Below are positions 17,904-27,377 of a DNA stretch of 64,000 nt, in pieces (position 1 is the stretch's first letter; each line of letters begins with the position of its first letter). The DNA is from Gammaproteobacteria bacterium (GTDB lineage: Bacteria > Pseudomonadota > Gammaproteobacteria > Pseudomonadales > Azotimanducaceae). The position numbers and the translations under genes are program-made. Under the pieces are notes generated by a model. That model worked only from the letters and a program-made list of their open reading frames with translations, did not search any database and was not told where the DNA came from. The stretch is taken from NCBI GenBank assembly GCA_012269545.1, contig JAAXKB010000039.1, positions 64,659 through 128,658 on the forward strand, in the 5' to 3' direction.

Positions 17904-18635
17904 GTGTCACGTTTGAATCGTTTTTACATTGCAGGAGCGCATAGCACGGGCGACGTTCTGCAGTTGGATGCCGAACGATCAAACTATCTGTGCCGTGTGC
18001 TGCGGATGAGCGAAGGCGATGAACTGGACATCTTCGACGGAGTAGGTGGTTTGTACCGCTGCAGGTTATGTCACGCCCATCAGCGCCGCGCCAAAATTGA
18101 GGTGGTTGAAGGCCACCCCCCGGTGCCCAGACCCGCAAACGCGCCTTCGCTAGCCATCGCCTTGCTGAAGGGGCAGGCCATGGATCGAGCGATTCAACAG
18201 GCAACCGAACTCGGCATACAAGGCATTTGGCTGCTGCAAGGAGCACGCAGCAACTTGGCCCTAAAGCAAGATCGCCTGGCACAAAAAATCGACCATTGGC
18301 AGCGCATCATCGCTTCGGCCAGCGAGCAGTGCGGTCAGCTCTGGCTACCAAACCTTTACCGGCCGCTCACCGTTGAAGCCTGTTTAGAGCAACAGCCCGA
18401 TCATGTTGAGCCTATCGTATTCGAGCCAACGGGTGACGCTCTGCCACCAAGTTTAGACGCGAAAAATCCGCTGGTCTTTGTTGGCCCGGAGGGCGGGTGG
18501 AACGACGCAGAGAAACAGCTGTTCCGAAGCAAACATATCGCAACGTATCGATTAGGCCATACCATTGTCCGGGCCGAAACTATGTCAGCGGTTGGACTTG
18601 CCTTAGTGCAGCAGGCCCGCGGCTGGCCAAGCTAA
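17904..18635 (+). CDS. rsmE: 16S rRNA (uracil1498-N3)-methyltransferase
   Basis: SPOUT-class enzyme methylating U1498 of 16S rRNA. 243 residues, N-terminal PUA-like part (RFYIAGAHSTGDVLQLDAERSNYLCRVLRM) and C-terminal knotted SAM domain with KGQAMDRAIQQATELG, SEQCGQ, FVGPEGGWNDAE and LGHTIVRAETMSAVGLA. GTG at 17904 is used; the metF stop is 13 bases before it. Its last bases overlap the convergent FimL/ChpA-like gene. Confidence 0.95.
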   Translation: MSRLNRFYIAGAHSTGDVLQLDAERSNYLCRVLRMSEGDELDIFDGVGGLYRCRLCHAHQRRAKIEVVEGHPPVPRPANAPSLAIALLKGQAMDRAIQQATELGIQGIWLLQGARSNLALKQDRLAQKIDHWQRIIASASEQCGQLWLPNLYRPLTVEACLEQQPDHVEPIVFEPTGDALPPSLDAKNPLVFVGPEGGWNDAEKQLFRSKHIATYRLGHTIVRAETMSAVGLALVQQARGWPS

Positions 18636-19537
18636 TCGGGCAGCCTTTGCTGCAGTTCCTTTACAGTTTGGCTAAGCGTATCTAGGCAAGCAGACAAAGA
18701 CGAGTCGGCTGGATTATTTGCCACCTCCTCGCGGACCCTGATCAATAAGCTAGGCAGCATATCAAGCACCGCGGCGAGCTGGGTTGTCGCCTCTATCGCT
18801 TGGGAGTCAGCGTCAGCAGTCAAGTCAAACTCCCCTCCAGAGGCCAACACGTCTGCTCGCTCAATCACCCGCTCATAGGACAAGTCATCAATTTGCGACG
18901 GTCTCGGCGCGTCCCCGTTCGCCGTGGGAGCGGTGAGATCTCTCAGCAACATCTTGGCATCCGTTAGCACTTGGTAATGATCCCGATCGATCTCCAAGGT
19001 TCCGTCGATCAACCGATCCAAGAGGTTGTTTTGGGCTCCGCAAATTTCCACGACATCAGTCCAATTATGCGTGGCAGCGTAGTCGTACACCCGCTGGAAT
19101 ACACCGCGCATGTCAGCCACTTCGCTGGTTTGATCCAGATCATCCAGCAGTTGGGTCCAGTGCTCTGATTTTTCGGGCGGCGGTCCATCGAGCTCAATCA
19201 ACAAGCGCGTCAGCGCAACACGCAACGGTTCAAGTGCCGGCAAAGCAGCTTGTGCAGCGTCACTGCCCTGCTGATCCAGCGCCTTCAGATATCTCCCAGC
19301 ATCTCTCAAGAGTGCGAAGCTTTCCGTATTCAAGGCGGCGTCACCCTTGCGAATGGCTTCTAACCAACGCCAAAGCAAATGCCACGTGTTATCCGCCGCG
19401 TCCTTACGACTTAGCGCCCGAGCGACACCCCCCATCATCGCGACACCAGATGCGCGCTGCTCATTCATGATCGCTGCCAGCAGGCCGCGTTCAAAATCCT
19501 GTCGCAGAACTTGGATTTCTTTTGCTGATACGTGCAT
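18632..19537 (-). CDS. helical protein resembling FimL/ChpA N-terminal region
   Basis: 301 residues, apparently all alpha-helical and soluble. The segment WHLLWRWLEAIRKGDAALNT (about 52-71) and the leucine-rich run around residues 95-115 resemble the repeated Hpt-like helices of FimL and the N-terminal part of ChpA/PilL, scaffold proteins of type IV pilus signalling; this is a pattern judgement, not a confident match. No phosphorylatable His motif is evident. It is divergent from gshB, exactly where Pseudomonas aeruginosa has pilG-pilH-pilI-pilJ-chpA, which supports the idea. None of those partners is present here. Otherwise unrecognised. Confidence 0.5.
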   Translation of the reverse strand: MHVSAKEIQVLRQDFERGLLAAIMNEQRASGVAMMGGVARALSRKDAADNTWHLLWRWLEAIRKGDAALNTESFALLRDAGRYLKALDQQGSDAAQAALPALEPLRVALTRLLIELDGPPPEKSEHWTQLLDDLDQTSEVADMRGVFQRVYDYAATHNWTDVVEICGAQNNLLDRLIDGTLEIDRDHYQVLTDAKMLLRDLTAPTANGDAPRPSQIDDLSYERVIERADVLASGGEFDLTADADSQAIEATTQLAAVLDMLPSLLIRVREEVANNPADSSLSACLDTLSQTVKELQQRLPD

Positions 19538-19720
19538 TGCGATGAACTGAAGGCCTTTTTGTCTCTCGATGTATCCGCTTAATCCCGCACCTGACTGGTA
19601 CTCGGCTCAGGGTTTGATGCGCTAAGATTTTACATCCGCCAGCCGGTCAACTGCCATCGGATTTGCGTCGTTGGCATAACAATCGTTACCGTAGCGTTTT
19701 CCAACGCTGCGGACTGCTCC

Positions 19721-20695
19721 ATGACTAAGATCGCTTTCCTGATGGACCCCATCGAATCCATCGCCATAAAAAAAGATTCAACACTCGCCATGATCCGCGC
19801 CGCACAGCTCCGAGGGCTCGAGGTCTACTACTTCCGCCAAGAAGATTTGATGATTCAGCAAACGCAGGTATGTGCCTACTTGAGCCGGCTGTCCCTTGTC
19901 GATCATTTCGCTGCTGAATTGGATCCAGCGAGCGTGCGCGGTGGCGCCGATCCCTGGTTCAATCTCGAAGCAGGCAAGCTGCAGCCACTGTCCAGCATGG
20001 ACATCGTCATGATGCGCAAGGACCCGCCTTTTGACATGGAATACATATACACCACCTATTTACTGGAGCGCGCTGAAGCAGATGGGGTTCGAGTGGTGAA
20101 TAGCCCTAGATCACTGCGCGACTGCAACGAAAAACTCTTCGCGACAACATTTCCGCAGTGCTGTCCGCCACTCGTGGTCAGTCGGCGAATGGATGTGCTC
20201 AAAGCCTTTCACCAAGAACACAAAAACGTCGTGTTCAAAAAACTGGATGGCATGGGTGGTGCCTCAATCTTCCGCGTCATGGAAGCAGACCCCAACTTGT
20301 CAGTCGTTTTAGAGACCCTGACGAACAGCGGGCAGGAACAAATCATGGGACAGGTCTATTTGCCGGAAATCGTTGATGGCGATAAGCGTATTTTGATCAT
20401 CAACGGAACGCCCGTGCCCTATGCCTTGGCACGCATTCCCTCCGCTGGGGAAACTCGCGGCAATCTGGCGGCAGGCGGACGCGGCGAGGGTCGCCCTCTG
20501 ACTGACCGCGATCGCTGGATCGCCGAGCAAGTGGGTCCGGAATTGGTCAAACGCGGTCTGAACTTTGTCGGTATTGATGTGATCGGTGACTACCTCACTG
20601 AAATCAACGTCACTTGCCCCACCTGCATTCGAGAGCTGGATGCGCAATTTGGTTTAGACATCGCGGGTGATCTGATTGAGTCTTTGCTGACCTGA
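19721..20695 (+). CDS. gshB: glutathione synthetase
   Basis: ATP-grasp ligase joining gamma-glutamylcysteine and glycine. 324 residues. Evidence: N-terminal IAFLMDPIESIAIKKDSTLAM, RKDPPFDMEYIYTTYLLE, central KKLDGMGGASIFR, GDKRILIINGTPVPYALARIP and GETRGNLAAGGRGEGRPLT (glycine-rich lid), and C-terminal INVTCPTCIRELD. The ATG at 19721 opens a long plus-strand run. The 183-base stretch upstream (19538-19720), shared with the divergent FimL/ChpA-like gene, must hold promoters, but I see no clear consensus match. Confidence 0.96.
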   Translation: MTKIAFLMDPIESIAIKKDSTLAMIRAAQLRGLEVYYFRQEDLMIQQTQVCAYLSRLSLVDHFAAELDPASVRGGADPWFNLEAGKLQPLSSMDIVMMRKDPPFDMEYIYTTYLLERAEADGVRVVNSPRSLRDCNEKLFATTFPQCCPPLVVSRRMDVLKAFHQEHKNVVFKKLDGMGGASIFRVMEADPNLSVVLETLTNSGQEQIMGQVYLPEIVDGDKRILIINGTPVPYALARIPSAGETRGNLAAGGRGEGRPLTDRDRWIAEQVGPELVKRGLNFVGIDVIGDYLTEINVTCPTCIRELDAQFGLDIAGDLIESLLT

Positions 20696-20719
20696 AGCGC
20701 TAAACCGCTGGGGCTGTCA

Positions 20720-21469
20720 ATGCAGATGAGCATGGAAAGGCTGTATTTCACTGGAGTGCTGGCACTGGGCGTGCACGCGGTCGTGTTGCTCGGATTCAAC
20801 ATTTCACGCCAGCCAACCGTTTCGGTATCGCCGCCCCTTGCCATCGCTCTACAACGCGCCGGCGATGCCCAGACCATAGATGGCAGCAAGACAGCTGCCG
20901 ATGCACGTCCGATGACAGAGGTAGAGGCGACTCAGCAGTCCGCCGAGCCCCTTCAAGAAAAATCAATGCAAAATCCCCCCGAGCAGGAAAAAACCAGTCC
21001 CGAACGAGGACTTGTTCCAGCATCGCCCGAGTCGGTTAGCGTGAGGAAACCAGAGCTTGATCGAGAGAGTGCGATCCAGCAAATCCTGCGCCTTGACCAG
21101 CAGGCCGAGCAGAAACTCGGCGACAGTCGCACGCGATATCTGACAAACGTCGGCACTCTAAACACTGACGAGGCGGCCTATTTGGCCATGTGGAGACGCA
21201 AGTGTGAGCGTATAGGCAGTAACAACTACCCTCCGGGCAACCTGCAGGGAGAGCTGACGATGCGGGTTGTCATACACCACAGCGGCAAATTGCTCGAAGT
21301 CGCTTTACTCCGCTCGTCCGGCCATCCGATACTTGACGAGGCTGCCTTGGCAACAGTGCGTCAAGCCGCGCCATATCAGCCCTTCAACGTGGCCATGCGC
21401 AAGCGTTATGATCGACTATCGTTCACGCGTACTTGGCGATTCAGTCGCCGCGGCGCCTTAATAAATTAG
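20720..21469 (+). CDS. TonB-family energy transducer
   Basis: 249-residue periplasm-spanning protein: short cytosolic start, one membrane helix at about residues 9-28 (YFTGVLALGVHAVVLLGFNI), a polar linker with Gln/Glu/Pro (40-120), and a C-terminal TonB domain (about 165-245) with GELTMRVVIHHSGKLLEVAL, SSGHPILDEAALATV and the final RTWRF. It passes proton-motive energy from ExbB-ExbD to outer-membrane receptors or related machinery. The gshB-tonB-yqgE order matches Pseudomonas (tonB3, linked to twitching motility there), which is interesting given the neighbouring FimL/ChpA-like gene. Confidence 0.87.
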   Translation: MQMSMERLYFTGVLALGVHAVVLLGFNISRQPTVSVSPPLAIALQRAGDAQTIDGSKTAADARPMTEVEATQQSAEPLQEKSMQNPPEQEKTSPERGLVPASPESVSVRKPELDRESAIQQILRLDQQAEQKLGDSRTRYLTNVGTLNTDEAAYLAMWRRKCERIGSNNYPPGNLQGELTMRVVIHHSGKLLEVALLRSSGHPILDEAALATVRQAAPYQPFNVAMRKRYDRLSFTRTWRFSRRGALIN

Positions 21470-21493
21470 GGTGACTCCAAATTTCGGAACATC

Positions 21494-22042
21494 ATGAACT
21501 TGACCAATCATTTTCTGCTAGCCCTTCCGAGCCTCCACCAAGACTATTTCGCGGCCACGCTTACCTACATTTGCGAACACGGCGATGACGGAGCCATGGG
21601 CTTGGTCGTGAACCGACCGTCAGATATCTCAGTGTTGGAGCTTTTGAATGAGTTGAATCTGAGTCCAAAGCGACACTGGGTGGATCATCCGGTGATTGCT
21701 GGAGGCCCGGTATCCACCGATCGCGGGTTTATGCTTTATGCCGGCGACGATGCATACGAAGCATCGCTTACGGTGACCGAGGGTGTGCATCTCACGAGTA
21801 CCCTTGCGTCTCTGCGCGCGGTGGCCAACGACGAAGGACCAGAGCAATTCATGATTGCTTTGGGCTACGCCGGATGGCAGGGCGGGCAGCTAGAAAGTGA
21901 AATTGCCCGCAACGTCTGGCTGACTGTGGAGGCCGACCCAAGCGTTTTATTCGATCAGCCCTTTGAGCGCAGGCTCGACGCAGCCGCCGGACTGCTGGGG
22001 GTTGACCTCAGCTTGGTCGCCCCTGACGCAGGCCACAGTTAA
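21494..22042 (+). CDS. yqgE: YqgE/AlgH family protein (UPF0301)
   Basis: 182 residues, the usual size for this family of single-domain cytosolic proteins of unknown biochemical activity. Seen: NLTNHFLLALPSL start, GDDGAMGLVVNRPSDISV, VIAGGPVSTDRGF and FMIALGYAGWQGGQLESEI. The family is regularly adjacent to ruvX/yqgF; here the stop and the ruvX start share bases (TAATG), consistent with coupled translation. AlgH was once proposed as an alginate regulator in Pseudomonas; that is not established. Confidence 0.93.
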   Translation: MNLTNHFLLALPSLHQDYFAATLTYICEHGDDGAMGLVVNRPSDISVLELLNELNLSPKRHWVDHPVIAGGPVSTDRGFMLYAGDDAYEASLTVTEGVHLTSTLASLRAVANDEGPEQFMIALGYAGWQGGQLESEIARNVWLTVEADPSVLFDQPFERRLDAAAGLLGVDLSLVAPDAGHS

Positions 22043-22479
22043 TGAAGGACGGCTTCGTGCTCGGCATAGATTTTGGTCTCAAACACATTGGCATCGCCGT
22101 CGGACAAACCGTGACTCAAACCGCCAATGGTTTGACGACGATCCGGGCGAAGAACGGCAAACCCAACTGGTCCGAATTCGAGCAACTGCTTCAACAGCAT
22201 CAACCCCTTGCCGTGGTCGTGGGTCTGCCCCTGAACATGGATGGCACATGTTCCGACATGTCCGACCGAGCCACGACATTTGCTGAGACACTTGCCATGC
22301 GCTTCCCAACACCAGTCTTCATGGCAGATGAACGCCTCACATCTTGGGCAGTGCGAGACGACGCGGACTCTGAGGGTCAGGATATCCATACCCGCTCAGC
22401 GTGCCTGATCGCCCAGACCTTCCTTGCCGATCCAGCACACTGCACTCCGGTCGATTCATATGGTCACAGCAAGACATAG
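22042..22479 (+). CDS. ruvX: RuvX/YqgF RNase H-fold nuclease
   Basis: Putative Holliday-junction resolvase, also linked to pre-16S rRNA 5' end processing. 145 residues. RNase H-like fold motifs: GIDFGLKHIGIAVGQT with first catalytic Asp, VVVGLPLNMDGT, FMADERLTSW with the Glu, and a C-terminal HTRSACLIAQTFL in place of the usual HD-xAA motif, so the third acidic position looks slightly divergent. In P. aeruginosa pyrR, pyrB and pyrC follow; here yggS follows directly. Confidence 0.93.
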   Translation: MKDGFVLGIDFGLKHIGIAVGQTVTQTANGLTTIRAKNGKPNWSEFEQLLQQHQPLAVVVGLPLNMDGTCSDMSDRATTFAETLAMRFPTPVFMADERLTSWAVRDDADSEGQDIHTRSACLIAQTFLADPAHCTPVDSYGHSKT

Positions 22480-22482
22480 TTC

Positions 22483-23184
22483 ATGTCAGAACCTCTAAAC
22501 CAATCTATCCGGGCGCGACTTGATTCATTAAACGAGCGCATTCAGCGTGCCTGTAATAACAGCGGTCGAGATCGGCAGGATGTGACTTTAATCGGTGTCA
22601 GCAAAACCAAACCGGCAGAGGATGTGGCAGAGGCCCATCGTCTGGGACTGACAAACTTTGGCGAAAACTACTTACAAGAAGCCGTGCGGAAAATTGATGA
22701 ACTGCAGGAACTCAACGCACAATGGCACTACATCGGCGCAATCCAATCCAATAAAACGAAGGATGTCGCCAAACACTTCGATTGGGTGCATACCGTCGAT
22801 CGCGTAAAAATTGGTCAACGGCTAGGTTCACAGTGCCCCGAAGGGAAAATTCTTCAGGTACTGGTCCAAGTCAACATCGACGCCGATCCCAAAAAGAGCG
22901 GATGCCCTGCATCGCAGACACCTGCCTTGGTTGAAGAACTCATGCGGCTGCCTTGCCTCGAGGTTCGTGGCTTAATGGCCATTCTCAGTCAATCGTCAGA
23001 TCCTAGGGCCAGCTATGAAAGCGTGGCACAATTACACCGTGACATCAGATCCGGCCTAAAACCGGAACGGCAGCAAAAGTGGGACTCCCTGTCCATGGGC
23101 ATGACCGGGGACATGGAACACGCCATTGCTGCCGGAGCAACGCATATTCGAATAGGTACGGCTCTTTTTGGTGACCGTTCCTGA
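22483..23184 (+). CDS. yggS: PLP homeostasis protein (YggS/PipY family)
   Basis: Small fold-III PLP-binding protein, 233 residues, without known catalytic activity; it buffers pyridoxal phosphate and affects amino-acid balance. PLP lysine in LIGVSKTKPAEDV (about residue 36-40), FGENYLQEAVRKI, WHYIGAIQSNKTKDVA, LQVLVQVNID, LEVRGLMAI, SMGMTGDMEHAIAAGATHIRIG and GTALFG. Directly upstream of proC with 22 bases between, the conserved yggS-proC pairing. Confidence 0.95.
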   Translation: MSEPLNQSIRARLDSLNERIQRACNNSGRDRQDVTLIGVSKTKPAEDVAEAHRLGLTNFGENYLQEAVRKIDELQELNAQWHYIGAIQSNKTKDVAKHFDWVHTVDRVKIGQRLGSQCPEGKILQVLVQVNIDADPKKSGCPASQTPALVEELMRLPCLEVRGLMAILSQSSDPRASYESVAQLHRDIRSGLKPERQQKWDSLSMGMTGDMEHAIAAGATHIRIGTALFGDRS

Positions 23185-23206
23185 ACGGTTTTTGGGAAAT
23201 ACAGCG

Positions 23207-24019
23207 ATGACCATTGCATTTATCGGTGCAGGAAATATGGCAGGCAGCCTCATTCGCGGCCTGCAAGCCAGCGGCACGCCTGCGGACCACATTATCGCCG
23301 CTGACCCTGCCCAGGGTCAGCTAAACTCCTTGGTTAATTTGGGTATCAAAACAACCTCTGACAATGCCGTCGCCGTCAACGCCGCGGATATCGTCGTTCT
23401 TGCCATCAAGCCCCAAATCACGGGTGACGTTCTTCAACATCTCCCACCGTTGAAGCGGAAACAATTGGTTATTTCTATCGTGGCCGGCATCGACATGCGC
23501 AGCCTTCAGGATTGGCTGCCGAATGAGCAACCCATCGTACGCTGTATGCCGAATACTCCGGCTCTGCTTGGTGCTGGCATTACTGGGTTGTTCGCGAATT
23601 CCTCAGTCAGCGACGCCCAAAGAGAGCAGGCCCAAAACATTCTCAATGGTGTCGGCAGCAGCGTATGGGTTGCCGAAGAAAGCCAACTTGACGCAGTGAC
23701 TGCAGTCTCTGGCAGCGGTCCTGCTTACTACTTTTTACTGATGGAAAGTATGGTTGCCAGCGCACAAACCTTGGGCCTTGACGCAGCAACCAGCCGAAAG
23801 CTGGTCGTGGAGACCGCTCGCGGCGCCGCGCTGATGGCCTGCGAGCCGGATGCCGACCCGGCCACGTTGAGACAAAATGTGACATCGCCCGGCGGCACGA
23901 CGGAGGCAGCACTCAACGTCATGCATGAGCAGCAATTGGCTGCAACCGTAGAGAAAGCCTTGAGAGCGGCCAAAAATCGCGCCGAGACATTGGCGCTGGA
24001 ATTTGGGAGCGAAGCATGA
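23207..24019 (+). CDS. proC: pyrroline-5-carboxylate reductase
   Basis: NAD(P)H-dependent last step of proline synthesis. 270 residues from ATG 23207 (MTIAFIGAGNMAGSL); an in-frame ATG at 23168 lies inside yggS and gives a non-family N-terminus. Rossmann motif FIGAGNMAGSL, AIKPQ, VRCMPNTPALLGAGITG and the C-terminal signature SGSGPAYYFLLMESM with TSPGGTTEAAL are all present. Stop overlaps the yggT start (ATGA). Confidence 0.96.
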   Translation: MTIAFIGAGNMAGSLIRGLQASGTPADHIIAADPAQGQLNSLVNLGIKTTSDNAVAVNAADIVVLAIKPQITGDVLQHLPPLKRKQLVISIVAGIDMRSLQDWLPNEQPIVRCMPNTPALLGAGITGLFANSSVSDAQREQAQNILNGVGSSVWVAEESQLDAVTAVSGSGPAYYFLLMESMVASAQTLGLDAATSRKLVVETARGAALMACEPDADPATLRQNVTSPGGTTEAALNVMHEQQLAATVEKALRAAKNRAETLALEFGSEA

Positions 24020-24552
24020 ACTCGTCTCTTTACATGATCGTAGACCTGATTTTTCGGCTGGCGACTCTGTTGTTTTTAGTGCGATTCCTACTTCAGGCGT
24101 GCGCGGCTGACTTCTATAACCCCATCAGTCAAGCCATCGTCAAGGGTAGCGACGGAATCGCCGCACCGCTGCGCCGGCTGTTACCGAAGACCGGGCGCTT
24201 TGATTTGGCATCGCTGCTGTTGGCGTGGCTTATGGGCATCGTTTTTGTTGCGCTCATCACGATGGGCAGCTTGGGTATCATTCAGTATTTGGTCACTGGA
24301 TTCGTTCGCCTGCTTTCAATCTTGATAGATTTCTATTGGTGGTCCACCCTGCTGCTGGTGATCGCCAGTTTTATCAGCCAAGGCAATTACCATCCGGCGC
24401 TGTCTTTACTCGAGGAATTACTTGCCCCCCTGATGACGCCGTTGAGAAACATCCTGCCGACCGCGGGTCCGCTCGATTTTTCGCCCATGGTCTTGATCTT
24501 GCTGTTATCCATCGTGCAGCAGTCGCTGCCACGGGCTTATGGGCTGGCGTGA
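24016..24552 (+). CDS. yggT: YggT family membrane protein
   Basis: 178-residue inner-membrane protein with two tandem YGGT repeats. Each repeat has a hydrophobic helix, a segment like [18 protein letters not shown] (first) or [18 protein letters not shown] (second), and [13 protein letters not shown]. About four membrane segments. The family is linked to osmotic stress and, in plants and cyanobacteria, to membrane complex assembly; its role here is not established. Overlaps proC and possibly the start of metX. Confidence 0.92.
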   Translation: MNSSLYMIVDLIFRLATLLFLVRFLLQACAADFYNPISQAIVKGSDGIAAPLRRLLPKTGRFDLASLLLAWLMGIVFVALITMGSLGIIQYLVTGFVRLLSILIDFYWWSTLLLVIASFISQGNYHPALSLLEELLAPLMTPLRNILPTAGPLDFSPMVLILLLSIVQQSLPRAYGLA

Positions 24553-24556
24553 GCAA

Positions 24557-25708
24557 ATGAAATCCGCAGCAGGATCCGTCGGTATTGTAAGTCCGCAACG
24601 CTTCCAAAGCGTGGCGCCCTTAGTCCTGCAAAACGGCAGCGTGCTCGATACGTACGAATTGGTGTACGAAACCTATGGCGAATTAAATGGCGAAAAGTCC
24701 AACGCGCTGTTGATCTGTCACGCGCTGTCCGGTCATCACCACGCAGCAGGATTGCATCAAGAGGATGACGCAAAACCAGGCTGGTGGGACGCCTGTATCG
24801 GCCCGGGCAAGGCCATCGACACAGATGCTTTCTTCGTCGTAAGCGTTAACAACTTGGGCGGTTGTCATGGCAGTACTGGCCCCCGCAGCGTCAACCCGAG
24901 CACGGGTAAACCGTATGGACCCGACTTTCCCAACGTTGTCGTCAAAGATTGGGTGAATACCCAAGCCGCACTTGCCGACCATTTGGGCATCGAGGTTTTT
25001 GCCGCCGTCGTTGGCGGCAGCCTGGGCGGTATGCAAGCGCTGCAGTGGTCTATCGACTATCCCGACCGCTTGCGCGCCTGTGTCGCCATCGCCTCGGCAG
25101 CTAAGTTATCCGCGCAAAACATCGCGTTCAATGAAATTGCGCGACAGGCCATTGCCAGCGACCAAGACTTTAACGAAGGCCGTTACTTTGAGGCCGACAA
25201 AAACCCGGATCGGGGACTGGGCCTTGCACGAATGATCGGACACGTGACGTATCTTTCTGACGACGGCATGGGAACCAAATTTGGCCGAGAAGTTAAGTCA
25301 GGAGATTTCGATGCAGGAGACGACGTCGAATTTCAGGTTGAGAGCTATCTGAACTATCAGGGCCGAGCCTTCACCCAGTATTTTGATGCGAACACGTATC
25401 TGCTGATGACCAAGGCGTTGGATCACTTCGACCCCGCTCGGGAAACCAGCGGCGATTTGGTTTCAGCATTTCAACGAGCAACCTGTAAATATCTGATTTT
25501 GTCGTTCAGCACGGACTGGCGCTTTTCTGCCGCGCGCTCGCAGGAAATTGTCGATGCCTTGGTGCGAGCAAAAAAGAATGTCGCCAGCGCTGTAATCGAA
25601 TCCGAACACGGGCACGACTCCTTTTTGTTGCCCATCGCGCGATATACCGATGCCCTCAAAACGTTCTTGCACCAGTCACTGGTAAATCAACAAGGTGGTT
25701 GCGAATGA
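24557..25708 (+). CDS. metX: homoserine O-acyltransferase
   Basis: Alpha/beta-hydrolase acyltransferase activating homoserine for methionine synthesis (acetyl or succinyl donor; in MetW-linked Proteobacteria succinyl-CoA use has been shown for several). 383 residues from ATG 24557; ATG 24539 inside yggT is the alternative. Catalytic set: nucleophile in [13 protein letters not shown], Asp in FSTDWRF, His in [27 protein letters not shown] is the family signature. Ends in an ATGA overlap with metW. Confidence 0.95.
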   Translation: MKSAAGSVGIVSPQRFQSVAPLVLQNGSVLDTYELVYETYGELNGEKSNALLICHALSGHHHAAGLHQEDDAKPGWWDACIGPGKAIDTDAFFVVSVNNLGGCHGSTGPRSVNPSTGKPYGPDFPNVVVKDWVNTQAALADHLGIEVFAAVVGGSLGGMQALQWSIDYPDRLRACVAIASAAKLSAQNIAFNEIARQAIASDQDFNEGRYFEADKNPDRGLGLARMIGHVTYLSDDGMGTKFGREVKSGDFDAGDDVEFQVESYLNYQGRAFTQYFDANTYLLMTKALDHFDPARETSGDLVSAFQRATCKYLILSFSTDWRFSAARSQEIVDALVRAKKNVASAVIESEHGHDSFLLPIARYTDALKTFLHQSLVNQQGGCE

Positions 25709-26307
25709 CCTTGCGCGGTGACTTGGCCCTTATTTCTAAGCTCATCAATGCAAACGCCCGAGTGCTCGACCTTGGGTGCGGCACAGGCGATTTGCTGGCC
25801 AACCTGCAGGCAGAGAAAAACGTCAACGGTTACGGTTTGGACAAAGATCCAGCAAACATTCAGGTGTGCTTGAGTAAGGGCGTGAACGTGATCGAACAAG
25901 ACCTCGATGCCGGCATCGCCAACTTTGCCGATGACAATTTCGACATGGTCGTGATGACCGATGCCTTACAAGCGGTTAGGGACCCGAGAGGCTTGCTCCG
26001 GGAGATGCTGCGCATCGGCGAAGAATGTGTCGTCACGTTCCCCAATTTCGGTCATTGGCGCTGCCGGGCTCAGCTTGGTTTAAAAGGGCACATGCCCGTA
26101 TCCAAGCATTTGCCCCATAACTGGCACAACACGCCCAATATCCATCTGTGCACGACTCAAGATTTCGAACGCCTATGCCTCGAAGAGAATTTCCGCATCA
26201 TCCAGCGTCGAGTGGTAAATACCCAATACCGCGAACACTGGTCCATCACACTGGCGCCAAATTTAATGGCCAGTCACGCCTTCTACCGCTTAGGGAGACC
26301 ATTGTGA
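25705..26307 (+). CDS. metW: MetW, methionine biosynthesis protein
   Basis: 200-residue methyltransferase-fold protein translated from the ATGA shared with metX. SAM-type motif [13 protein letters not shown] near residue 18, then [15 protein letters not shown] and [16 protein letters not shown]. MetW partners MetX in many Proteobacteria and can be required for its acyltransferase activity; a methyl-transfer reaction has not been shown. Start chosen at the second of two ATGs (25705) since the family begins right before the RxDL segment. Confidence 0.94.
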   Translation: MTLRGDLALISKLINANARVLDLGCGTGDLLANLQAEKNVNGYGLDKDPANIQVCLSKGVNVIEQDLDAGIANFADDNFDMVVMTDALQAVRDPRGLLREMLRIGEECVVTFPNFGHWRCRAQLGLKGHMPVSKHLPHNWHNTPNIHLCTTQDFERLCLEENFRIIQRRVVNTQYREHWSITLAPNLMASHAFYRLGRPL

Positions 26308-26771
26308 AAACGTTATTTCGACATGTAGGCAAGGCAGGCACGTGGGTGTTCGCACTAGCCCTACTGCTAGCCGTTCAACCCGTTTATGCCCAGCAGATGC
26401 AGCGCTTTGGGGACTACGAGCTGCACTACATTGTGATTCCAACCACGACGCTGAAACCAGAGATTGCCGCTCGATATGACATTTCTCGAGGAAAGGACCG
26501 CGCGCTATGCAATATTTCTGTGATTGATAAAAACGGCGCTGGCGTTAAAGCCGCTCTGGAAGGCTCCAGTCAAAATTTGCTGGGCCAGCGTCAGGGGCTC
26601 ACGTTTACAGAAGTCGTGGATGGCGAAGCCATTTATTATCTTGCGACGATCCGTCACGCCAATGAAGAAGTTCATCGAATCAATGTCGACGCACAGGTCG
26701 CTGGGACTCCGACTTCTAGGGGCGCCAGCACGACGTTGAAGCTTACGCAAAAGCTGTACTGGTCAGAGTAA
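26304..26771 (+). CDS. DUF4426 periplasmic protein
   Basis: 155-residue exported protein of unknown function. A signal peptide is clear from GTG 26304: basic [12 protein letters not shown], a hydrophobic core (TWVFALALLLAV) and a cleavage site near VYAQQ. Mature part begins QRFGDYELHY and holds NISVIDKNG, as in the DUF4426 family located between metW and rdgB in Pseudomonas. GTG overlaps the metW stop (GTGA) and its own stop overlaps rdgB (TAATG), so the whole metX-to-rdgB run is tightly coupled. An ATG at 26148 in the same frame lies inside metW and is rejected. Confidence 0.85.
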   Translation: MKTLFRHVGKAGTWVFALALLLAVQPVYAQQMQRFGDYELHYIVIPTTTLKPEIAARYDISRGKDRALCNISVIDKNGAGVKAALEGSSQNLLGQRQGLTFTEVVDGEAIYYLATIRHANEEVHRINVDAQVAGTPTSRGASTTLKLTQKLYWSE

Positions 26772-27373
26772 TGGATTTGCTCCTCGCCACTCGCAACCAG
26801 GGCAAAATTGACGAAATGCGCCCTATGCTGGCGGGTGTCGGCTTCAATCTTGTTAACCAATCCGAAACCGACATTCCCAGCCCGGTAGAAGATGGTGCTA
26901 CCTTTGTTGAGAACGCGTTGATCAAAGCCCGAGCCGTATCCGCCGCTACAGGACTGCCCAGTATCGCAGACGACAGCGGGCTGGTCGTTTCTGCCTTGGA
27001 CGGAGCGCCGGGCATTTTCAGCGCGCGCTATGCTGGCGAGAGGGCGAGCGACGCCGACAACAATGCGCGACTGCTCAGTGAGCTTGCGTCTCACGCTGAT
27101 CGTGACGCCTACTTTTTTTGCTGCATGGTTTTCTTGCGATCCGCACAGGACCCGACACCCTTGATAGCTACCGGTCAATGGCATGGCGAAATCTTGACGG
27201 AGCCCAGAGGAGACGGAGGCTTTGGTTACGATCCGCTGTTCTGGGTACCGGAACTGAAAAAAAGTGCGGCTGAACTGGGCAAAGCAGAAAAGAACGCCAT
27301 CAGTCACCGCGGCCAAGCCTGCGCTGGAATGCTGCAATCGCTCAACGCACAGTCTGTCACTTCGACTCCCTGA
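26771..27373 (+). CDS. rdgB: XTP/dITP pyrophosphatase
   Basis: House-cleaning nucleotidase that hydrolyses non-canonical purine triphosphates (dITP, XTP) to monophosphates. 200 residues. Motifs LLATRNQGKIDEM at the N-terminus, VEDGATFVENALIKARA, ADDSGLVVSALDGAPGIFSARYAG with the metal-binding Asp pair, GDGGFGYDPLFW and SHRGQA. Coupled to the upstream DUF4426 gene and followed within 5 bases by hemW. Confidence 0.96.
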   Translation: MDLLLATRNQGKIDEMRPMLAGVGFNLVNQSETDIPSPVEDGATFVENALIKARAVSAATGLPSIADDSGLVVSALDGAPGIFSARYAGERASDADNNARLLSELASHADRDAYFFCCMVFLRSAQDPTPLIATGQWHGEILTEPRGDGGFGYDPLFWVPELKKSAAELGKAEKNAISHRGQACAGMLQSLNAQSVTSTP

Positions 27374-27377
27374 CCCA

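Noticed and set aside
23168..23206. Extended N-terminus of proC
   Set aside because: The extra codons overlap yggS and precede the family N-terminus MTIAFIGAGNM; translation should start at 23207.
26148..26303. Extended N-terminus of the DUF4426 protein
   Set aside because: The extension lies inside metW and would hide an evident signal peptide that starts at GTG 26304.
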